A DNA stretch of 64,000 nt from Salvia splendens. Its lineage: Eukaryota > Streptophyta > Magnoliopsida > Lamiales > Lamiaceae. A program made the translations under genes and the position numbers. The stretch lies in NCBI RefSeq assembly GCF_004379255.2, contig NC_056039.1, positions 31,013,883-31,077,882 on the forward strand, given 5' to 3'. The notes below the pieces were generated by a model. That model was not told where the DNA came from. It saw only the letters and a list, made by a program, of their open reading frames with translations, and searched no databases. Shown one piece after another: positions 55,050 to 64,000 of this stretch; the first letter of the stretch is position 1; each line of letters opens with the position of its first letter.

Positions 55050-57060
55050 GTGACCACCAGATCAGGGTTCACCACGGGAGATCCGTTTCTGAGTGAATTT
55101 ACTAGCGACGAATCTTGGACGTCGTCAGGACGCGAAGATCCAGAGTCACTACCCGAATCAGAAACAGAGTCAGAAACAGGGGAAGCAGAGGAAGTAGCCA
55201 CGACGAAAGTAGTAGATCCAGATCCAGAGATCGGTTCGCTCACTGCCCATTTAGATGGAGAACCAGCTCAAGCAATAGTGATGAATCCACGCCAGAGGAC
55301 TATTGAGATCAAGACAAACGTACCTGGCATCTTGCCAACGTTCTCTGGGCGTAGGAATGATTGTCCGTATGAGTTCCTAAATGAATTCAGTAAGTTGTGT
55401 GGTATTCAGAAGAGGCCAAATGATGCAACAGAGGAGGATTATCGCCTACGTGCAATTCCATTTACCTTGAAGGGGGGAAGCTAATACGTGGTTATTGAGG
55501 TTGCCCCCAGATTCTATCCGCACATGGAGGGACTTCAAGTTGGAATTCTTAGATTATTTCTTTCCATCCAACAAGACGAATGCACTGAAAAAAAAATACT
55601 AGAGTGTAAGCAGGATTACGATGAATCGCTGAGTCAGTATTGGTCTAGATTCAAGGGGTTGTTGGATGCATGCCCGAACCACCGAATGATAGAGGCAGAG
55701 ACCTACTCTCTGTTTTACGAAGGGGCAACTCCTGAGTCAAAGGACCTAATGAATTCCTCGAGTGGAGGGAATTTCACAAGAAAAAGAGGAAGTGAGGCAA
55801 GAAAAATCCTGGGGAAGTTGATCGACGCTAAAAAAGCATACGATAACCCTAGGAATGCAGTGAGGAGATGATCGGTGCATGCTGTAAGAGAGCAAGAAGA
55901 TGACAAAGTAGAAGCAAGAATTGATAGGCTCGAGAAAGCTCTTTTGAACGCGATTGAAAAGACGACTCCACTGGCTTCACAAGGGAAGGAGAAATCTCCT
56001 GGTCCAGGAGATAATCAAATTCAACAATATTACGGGACCCAAGAAGGAGATTATCAGGCCCAGGTCAATTCAATGGGAAGTTGGAATCCCGATGGGAGCT
56101 GGAATCCAGAGAGACAGAGAGATGCGCCCTGGAGAAACCATCCAAATTTCAGATGGACTGACAATGAGCAGAATCAGCCGGCACCACAACAAAGTCAGCA
56201 ATTTGCACCTCAGCCCGAAAGACAAGGTAATTGGTCAGGAAGGAATCAAGAGGGGCAGGGCAGCTGGATCAATCGGAACCAAGGAGACCACTCGAGCTGG
56301 GGAAACAGAAATCAGAACAGTCAAGGGAATTCTTATGTACCACCGCACCAAAGGAATTTTCAGAACAATTACCAGGGTCAAAGAAATCAATACAACAACT
56401 CTTCAGGAGGTCAAGGAAACGCTCGTCAGGGTCAAGTGAGTGGACCGACTCTGAGCATAGGTCCAGGGCCCAGTCAGCCATCGAAATCACTAAATAGTAT
56501 CGATGATATGGTGCACGATCTCGTCAGTTCTCAGCAGCATATGCAAAACAACCTGCAATCGAACAATGATGTAGTGCATAAGCTTCAAGAAGCTCAACAG
56601 GAGCAAAAGGCAGCAATGGATATGCTGGCCAAGCAGTTATCCCAGATAGCCACTTCTTTGAGTGATATGAGGGGAAATGAAGGGAAGATTCCCGCCTCCG
56701 TAAGGCCACCGGATAGAGCGAATATAAGTCAGATTACCTTGAGATCCGGGAAAGGATATGATGGGCCAGTGGTAAGAACGAAAGAAGCGACAAGCCCCAA
56801 GGAAGGCAAGGACGAGGATACAATTCCTAGGCCTAGGAACTTGGAGGGAGGAACTTCCTAGGTCAAGGATGACCTTAAGACAGGGGATTTGGAGAAACCC
56901 TTGCCAAGGTCAGCTGAGCCTTTTTTCCTCGATCCAGAGCCGGAGTTGGAGAACGAGGCAGTAAGGGAGGAAACTGGAGAATTCTTAGCTGAAAGCTCTA
57001 CAGGAGCAGGGAAGCGACTGAAGCCTTTCCCAAGCCGGGGGAAGCCAAGAAGAAGAAGAA
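55050..57060 (+). pseudogene. Athila gag, broken
   Basis: Similarity begins near IEIKTNVPGILPTFSGR and goes on through a capsid part (YDESLSQYWSRFKGLLDACP) and a Gln/Asn/Gly-rich tail (NRNQNSQGNSYVPPHQRNF). No ATG opens the frame. A +1 shift at the G6 run 55472-55477 is compensated by a shift at the A9 run 55588-55596; in between the frame is unrelated. In-frame stops follow at 55869-55871 (TGA) and 56859-56861 (TAG), and another shift lies near 57030 before the protease. Confidence 0.
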
Positions 57061-57067
57061 AGAACCG

Positions 57068-60000
57068 GTGGACTTCAAGGATATTTTCAGGAAATTGGAG
57101 ATTAATCTACCATTTTTACAGGCCTTGAAATTGCCGGTGTTTAGCAAGTTCATCAAGGAATTTATAGCTGGGAAGGCTAGACCCAGTGGAAAAATTTTGA
57201 TAGGCGAGAACGTCTCTGTAGTGATTCAAAAGCGGAGGATGCCTTCGAAATGCAATGATCCAGGTATGTTTACCTTACCCATCTCTATTGGTGATGTAAA
57301 AATCGAGCATGCTATGTGCGATTTAGGTGCATCCATAAATGTGTTACCACTGTCTATATACAAGAAGTTAGTAGGGGTAGGCATTGTGGACACGAAAGTT
57401 GTGATCCAATTGGCAGATAGGTCATGCATTTGTCCTGAAGGAGTTCTTGAGAATGTAATAGTAAAGGTACATGACTTCTTGTACCCAGCTGATTTCCATG
57501 TGATTAGAATGAGCGATAATGAATCTGCAGAATCTGGCGGAGTACTTTTAGGGAGACCCTTCCTATGTACCGCCAAGACTATCATTGATGTTTTTGATGG
57601 TACCATATGCCTTGATTATAATGGGGAGAAATATACATTCAGCATAGATGAGGCAATGAAAAAACCTCTTGACGTCGAAAATTTGCATGCTATAGATGTT
57701 ATTAACCCCTTGGTCCAGGAATACCTTGAGACAGAATTAATGCGGGAACAGATCGAGAATTCCGAGATGAGTCATGCCATTGATAGAGAAGTAGCTAGTT
57801 GGTGTCAAGCAATGAACACGAGTGAGTTATCAGATGATGAGCTAGCTGAAGCGATTATGGAATTCTGTGCGAACCCGAAGCTAGCTAGATCAAGGAAGGC
57901 ACCTTATGTGGCGAGCATGGATAGTTCTACTGAGTCTAAGAAGAGAATCACAACAGAGTCGACAGAGAAAAATCCCTTGCCCCAGGAAAAAGATGTCCCC
58001 AAGAAAGAATTGAAAACGCTTCCACCTGGGCTCAATTATGCGTATCTGGAGGAGAATGAAAATTTTCCGGTAATTATTAACAGCGGCTTGACCTAGGGAC
58101 AAGAAGAGAAATTGTTGAATGTGATCCGGAGACACAAGAAGGCTATTGGGTGGACACTCTCTGACTTGGTTGGAATCAGTCCAGATATGTGCATGCATCA
58201 CATTCGTCTAGAATAAGGAGCAAAGGCCTGCAGGGACCCGCAACGCAAGTTGAATCCGAACATGAGGGAAGAAGTGCTGAAGGAAGTATTGAAGCTGCTA
58301 TCCCTAGGAATCATATATTCCATACCAGATAGTGAATGGGTTAGTCCAGTACATATGGTACCAAAGAAGTCAGGAATACAGGTGGTTAAGAATGATAAAA
58401 ATGAGTTGGTCCCCACTCGACTTGTTACTGGGTGGAGGATGTGTATTGACTACCGGAAGCTGAACGAGGCTACTAAGAAGGATCACTTCCCGTTACCTTT
58501 CATTGACCAGATGTTGGAGAGGTTGGCGGGCAAGCAATATTTCTGCTTCCTGGATAGATATAGTGGGTATTTTGAAATCTATGTGGATCCCGAGGACCAG
58601 GAGAAGACAACTTTCACGTGTCCCTTTGGAACGTATGCTTATAGACGGATGTCGTTTGGTCTGTGCAATGCGCCAGGCACCTTTCAGCGGTGTATGATGA
58701 GTATCTTCTCGGATCTCCTGGAGGATTGCATCGAGATTTTTATGGATGACTTCACTGTGCATGAGAATTCATTTGACTCGTGTTTGGCAAGTTTGGATGT
58801 AGTGCTGAGGAGGTGTCAGGAGAAGCACTTGGTTTTGAATTTTGAGAAATGCCACTTTATGGTCCCCGAAGGAATTGTCCTAGGGCATGTGGTATCGGAA
58901 AGAGGCATACAGGTAGATCAAGCAAAAATCGATGTTATCTCAAAACTGCCTTACCCGACGACTCAGAAAGAGGTGAGAGGATTCCTAGGGCATGCAGGAT
59001 TTTATAGAAGGTTTATAAAGGATTTTGCGAGAATTGCTCAACCACTCACTCACTTATTGCATAACGATGTGGAGTTTGTTTTCGATGAGGAGTGCAAAAA
59101 AGCTTTTCAGTTGTTAAAGGATAGGTTAGTTTCTGCTCCCATTATTAGAGCGCCCGACTGGAATCTACCCTTTGAGATCATGTGCGACGCAAGCGACTAC
59201 GCCGTGGGAGCGGTGCTAGGTCAAAGAGTTGATGGGAAAAGCTACGTGATTTTTTATGCATCCAAGACACTGAATCAAGCTCAGAAGAATTATGACACCA
59301 CTGAAAAGGAGATGCTGGCTGTTGTATACTCATTCGAGAAGTTTCGCCCGTACTTGCTGGGGTCGAAGGTGATCGTTTTAACAGACCACGCGGCCATTAA
59401 GTACCTACTGGCGAAGAAGGAGTCCAAACCAAGATTAATCCGTTTATGTGTTACTTTTACAAGAATTTGATTGGGAGGTCAAGGATAAGAAAGGAACTGA
59501 GAACAAAGTGGCTGACCACTTGAGTCGTATTTTTCAAGGGGGGACCGAGGAAGCAATTCCAGATGCATTCCCCGAGGAACATCTGTACTATTTAGGAGAA
59601 CTTCCTAGACCCGTCAATTGGGAAAAGATCATGGCGTTAACAAATCCAGGAGATTCTGAGAGAGGAAAATGTCGTCTAAACGATGAGCCATGGTTCGCAA
59701 ATTTGGCAAACTACTTGGTCACTGGAGAGGTGCCCAGTTCGCAGGAAATTTCCCGGGCCCAGAGGATGAAGCTCAAAAGCGAGGCCAAGTATTATTTCTG
59801 GGACGACCCGTATTTGTGGAAAATGGGAGCTGACCAAGTGATTAGAAGATGCATACCAGAATGGGAACAAAGGGATGTGCTGAACCATTGCCATGCTCTA
59901 GCTTGTGGAGGTCACTTTGGACCTAGGAAGACTGTAAGGAAGGTGTTAGATAGTGGTTTTTACTGGCCTACATTGCATAAGGATGCTTTCGAGTTTTGCC

Positions 60001-60998
60001 AGAACTGTGAGAGGTGTCAACAGACAGGGGGAATCTCCAGGAGGGACGAAATGCCACAAGTTCCAGTGATTGTGTGTGAGATCTTCGATGTCTGGGGAAT
60101 GGATTTCATGGGTCCATTTCCGTCTTCATATGGGAACGCATACATACTTGTGGCAGTTGATTATGTTTCAGAGTGGATAGAGGCCAAGGCGACCACATCG
60201 TGTGAAGCCAAAGAGGTAGCGAAATTTCTTAGAGCTAACATCATTAACAGGTACGGAGTGCCCAGAGCTATAATATCTGATAATGGGACGCATTTCCGTA
60301 ACCGAACTATTGAAGCTCTAATGAGAAAGTACGGAGTTCACCATCGCCTTTCCACACCATATCATCCTCAATCAAATGGACAAGCTGAAATATCAAACAG
60401 GGAAATCAAAGCGATTCTGGAAAAGACGGTTAATCCGTCAAGGAAGGACTGGAGTAAGAGACTTGATGACGCACTATGGGCATACAGAATAGCATATAAA
60501 ACGCCCATTGGAATGTCTCCTTACAGGTTAGTATTCGGCAAGATGTGTCACTTGCCGGTGGGAATTGAGCATAGGGCGTACTGGGCAGTCAAGGAGATTA
60601 ATATGAATCCTCAAGCCTGTGAGGGAGAGAGGAAACTGCAGCTCCAGGAGTTGGAAGAATTGAGGCTTGAGTCTTACGAATCAGCGATGTGGTACAAAGA
60701 AAAGACCAAGCTTTGGCATGATAAGAATCTCCGGACCAAGGAACTGCAAGTTGGGCAGAAAGTTCTCATGTTCCAATCCCGGCTCAAGTTAATGCCTGGT
60801 AAGCTGAAGTCCAAATGGACTGGACCATACACTATTGTGAGTCTTAGTGCAAATGGAGCAGTAGAGATCCAGGGAAGTGCTTCAAACTCAACTCCTTTTC
60901 TTGTCAACGGTCATCGTGTGAAGGTATTTAGGGATAACTCGGAGCTGTGTGTAGTGGAGGAAAGGCCACTACACGCACTCCCTGATATCGCCCGATAG
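57068..60998 (+). pseudogene. Athila protease-RT-RNaseH-integrase, broken
   Basis: Protease with CDLGASINVLPLSIY; stops TAG at 58094-58096 and TAA at 58214-58216; RT from about 58250 with [20 protein letters not shown] and FMDDF; RNase H with [15 protein letters not shown] and [11 protein letters not shown]; a frameshift at about 59445; then integrase with the zinc-finger residues in [12 protein letters not shown] and CQNCERCQQ, and D,D,E in [17 protein letters not shown] and [10 protein letters not shown]. The integrase half (59448-60998) is fully open. Sequence types are those of the Athila branch. Confidence 0.
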
Positions 60999-61590
60999 GT
61001 CTAGGAAGAGAGTGTTCTTAAGAACTTCCTAGGTCCAGTATCCAAGAACTTTTACCATGACCTGACCTAGGAATCGTGAGAACACTTGAACACAATTTGT
61101 AAATATTTAATTATTTTCCTTAAATCAAGAAAACCCAAACAAATCAGAAAAAAATAATCTTCCAAAAATATTTTCGAAATACCAGACTCCTTGGGAATGT
61201 TTTTGATATTGTCATATTCTAGACCTGGGGGGGTCTGGCGTTTCATTTTTCTAGTTTGATTCTTTTTTTATGTGTAGTTCTGCAGAGAGTATCTACTGGC
61301 GCAGGGAGTTCAGGAGCAAAACATTGGAGGGAATTGGCACCAGTTCAGATTTCAAAAAAAAAAACTAAAGGGGCACCTTTATGAGGAGACATACGGTTGC
61401 TAGCGTCATGCCTGCAAAACCGTCCTCGTCCATACCCATCAGCTAATAACCGTGTGCTGCTTTTTATTTTTCATTACTCACTCTCTCTCTACATTCAAAA
61501 ATCCCCAAAATTTCTCTTTAGGTTTTCTTTCTCTAACCCTAATCGAGAAAATTCCGTCTGAGTTTCTGTGAAAATTTTGCAGCATTCTTC

Positions 61591-64000
61591 ATGGACAACA
61601 AACAGGGTGCCGGAAGTACTTCAGGACTCGCCGATTCTAATACGGTGGCGTTCATGGCTGACCTCCTACAAAAATTTGGGGGGCCAGAAAGGCGATGGAG
61701 GCATTTGTCATGTTCGCGGCTGTGATGGGGAAATTTGTACCGGCTGTTTCAACATCTGCCGTACCACCCCCACCGGAAACTTCAGGGGTTTCAACATCCC
61801 AACCGGAAGCCGTCGTAGAACCTGACACTGCCGTCCCGGAGACAGCCGCCGCAGAAAAGCACGAAGAAGAAGCAGATCTGGCGGCAGGGCTGGGATTATT
61901 GGTTGTAAGTGAACCCAGGTTAGATTCTGTCGCTGAGAGGAAATCCCCTGTTTTAAATGATGAAGTAGTTGGAGTTCCTGAGGGGTGAACCCTGTGTTTG
62001 CCGCCGTGGATTTTGTGGAGAAAGTAACCCTACCAGAATCTGTGGGTGTAGATCTTTCTGTTGTTACTGATAGTCGTACAGAGGGGGAATCCCCTGTTTT
62101 GGAAAAGTTTGGAGGGGGGGAAACCCCAGTTGTTGGTAGTGATGTTCCAGAGGGCGACGAAGCCCTAAATTCTTATAGAAAATTAGCGGGGGAAACCCCA
62201 GAAGTGGTTGAGGGTGCCGAAGCCCTAATTGTTGAGGAAGATGTCAAAGAGGGGGAAACCCCTTCGAAGTCCGTGGGTATTGGAGCCCACGATGAACAAG
62301 AGTTGGTTGGGGTAGAGTCCCCTGTTTATCTCAAGGGGGCGACCCATTTTATGTCTGACAAGGGAGAAGCCCTCGTTGCTGATGCTGAACAAGAACCAGA
62401 CGGCGAAGGGATGACTTTGATGGTAGATCTGACTGATGTCCCCAATGGGACCGATTCACCAGTTAACGCACGGGAAGCAAGGAGGCAAGCTCGTCGAGGT
62501 TTACGTGATGAAATAGAGGAACACGTCCAGCGGACAGAAGCAGGGTCGCTGGATCTAGAGCCTGCAGCTCCTGACCAGGTAAACTCTCCTAGACCTACTA
62601 ATGGGGAGAGCGACAAGGAGGAGCGCCGACACGCGGTCGAGAGGAAGAGGAAAGGAAAACAGATTGCTCCTTCCTCGACCAAGAAAGCAAAGGGGAAGTT
62701 CGTTGAACCCTCTCTCCCTCCACCTGCTAAGGTACCGTACGCTGCTGAGTCCGGAAGCCCTGATGGGTCCAGTGACTCCGAAGAAGAACAAGAGGTGGAG
62801 CTCAACTTTGAGCCGAAAGAAATCTGGATTACTAATGAGTTGCTGAACGAGATGAGGAAGTTCGCGGATCCAAAACGCACAGCAATATACACGGAGAAGA
62901 GTGGTTTAGGAAAGGTTGCTAAATCCGGGAAGATGTATGACTCGGCGGAACTAAAGGAGATCTAGAGGCAATCGACTTTGACTGGTTGCTAAAACATAGC
63001 ACCCTTGAGGTTCCGATAGACTTGGACCGGGAATTTTTCTCGACTTTTCGGTTTAAATCTACCACCGACTTGGATGCCGATTCCATTAACTTCCGGCTCT
63101 TCACCGAAGAACATGTGATGAGCATCCGTGAGTGGACCTTACGGATGGGTCTGTTGACGCGTACAGAAGATGACGAAGGATTATGGAACGAGAGAATGGT
63201 CGGCCCACCAAAGTTCACGCCAGGTTTCAAAGCGCAGAGAGCATGGGAGTTCTTGACCCACCCGAGGGTGGGTCAATTTAAAACTAGTTTTTCGAAGGCC
63301 CACCATATCGAGAACAGGATCCTGAGGTTCGCCCAAACCTTTATTAGCTATAATCTGATGGGCACAGCTAACAACGCATTGACGACTCCCGACTTATACT
63401 TTACCTGGTGCATGGCCACGGGTGTACGTGTCCACTTGGGCTACTGGTTAGCCCAAGCCTGCCACCAAGTAACTGCCAACCCTTCCCGGCATCTATACAC
63501 ATGCCATCTTCTCGGGGCTTATCTACAGCGGAATGTGATCATGAAGATCCGCAAGTCCTGCCGAGAAGTGAAGATGTGTCTACCCCCAGAGGTTTTCAAC
63601 ATGGATTACTTCTTCAACAAGGGGCTGCTAATCACGCACGGGAGGGATGTCTGTTTTTATGAAGTTGGTAAGTCGGAGTCCAGATCAAACAGGAGCAAGA
63701 GGTGGCGGGAGTGAAGGAAATTGCTAATGTGGATGAAACCAGAAGATCAGTCGTGGAAGTTGAAGAAATGAGGAAATAAGTCGGATGGATGAGATCCGAA
63801 ATTAAAATGGTGAGAGAAGAGATCGTGGCCCTACGGGGCAAAGGAAAGGACAGTGCTGAAAGTGAGAGAGTACGGAATGAGGTCACGGGAGTAAGAACGG
63901 AAGTACACAACATGCGAATGGAAGTTGGGCAAGTTAGGGAAGAGATCGTGGCCCTTAAAGGGCGTGTTTCCGATCTAGTGGCTACATCAGCCAAGTATAC
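61591..64000 (+). pseudogene. Third ORF of the Athila element (ATHILA ORF-1 family, PF03078-like), broken, runs off the window
   Basis: Starts with an ATG at 61591 after a leader with a plausible splice acceptor (TTTTGCAG). The first 450 codons are an acidic, repeat-rich part (recurring GGGGGAAACCCC-type DNA; Glu/Val/Pro-rich protein) with a basic patch ERKRKGKQIAPSSTKKAKG. The conserved part lies at 62986-63714: FRLFTEEHVMSIREWTLRMG, RILRFAQTFISYNLMGTA. A coiled coil follows at the right edge. Frame changes occur near 61680 (G6 run), 61983, 62955 and 63690. The ORF follows pol where retroviruses have env, but I see no signal peptide or membrane segment. Confidence 0.

Larger units (their letters stand above)
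52181..64000 (+). mobile_element. Ty3/gypsy retrotransposon, Athila lineage, decayed (right end outside the window)
   Basis: A 5' LTR (52181-54853, including a hAT insertion), a PBS, gag, protease-RT-RNaseH-integrase and a third, Athila-specific ORF follow in plus orientation. I count at least eight frame changes and four in-frame stops, so the copy is defective. The 3' LTR is not in the window, so age by LTR comparison is not possible here. Confidence 0.

Noticed and set aside
61591..64000. Retroviral envelope gene after pol
   Set aside because: No signal peptide, membrane segment or glycoprotein features; the conserved part is the ATHILA ORF family.

Overview
The window is plant nuclear DNA, most likely from an asterid eudicot. 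Genes are split by short GT-AG introns, intergenic DNA is AT-rich, and all of the recognisable host genes are plant families (CHUP1/IPGA1, ATG7, DUF538, HIPP, Dof). Much of the sequence is transposable elements of typical plant types: Ty3/gypsy Tat and Athila, PIF/Harbinger, hAT, Stowaway MITEs and a TRIM-like element. A Lamiales species would fit, but the species cannot be fixed from the sequence alone.

Host genes, left to right: the 3' exons of a CHUP1/IPGA1-family gene (+, 49-2402); a two-exon ARM-repeat gene (-, 6439-8473); tRNA-Gly(GCC) (-, 24840-24910) with a decayed second copy at 23264-23334; a complete 14-exon ATG7 (-, 25177-29265; 714 residues); a single-exon DUF538 gene (-, 30228-30638); a three-exon HIPP gene whose first coding exon is only 6 nt (+, 37944-39683); an 11-exon DUF676-type alpha/beta-hydrolase gene with two single-base frame disruptions (-, 40021-43366); and a short Dof gene of the CDF4/COG1 type (-, 45534-45962). 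I joined exons by hand and checked phase across every junction.

Mobile DNA: the centrepiece is a complete, apparently very young Tat-lineage retrotransposon (11824-22627) with two 609-bp LTRs that look identical and a perfect CAGAT target duplication. Its gag-protease and RT-RNaseH-RNaseH-integrase frames are separated by one UAG codon in a tobamovirus-like leaky context (UAG CAA UCA). A spliced antisense gene with its own promoter-like region lies between pol and the 3' LTR, followed by tandem-repeat arrays. Four elements with GAGCAT/GAACAT ends and TAA duplications (PIF/Harbinger type) lie at 9622-10874, 23419-23860, 33233-35243 and 35358-36934; two of them share ends but carry complementary genes (a Myb-like ORF1 in one, the transposase in the other). 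A 1428-bp solo LTR with AATTA duplication lies at 31720-33147. From 52181 to the right edge is a decayed Athila element with a 1070-bp hAT element, built of GGTTCCG/AACCGG repeats, inserted in its 5' LTR.

The 46.0-51.5 kb stretch and several shorter gaps hold no gene I can support. No operon-like or unknown protein-coding system is evident; the most unusual biology is the expression strategy of the young Tat element and the paired Harbinger elements.
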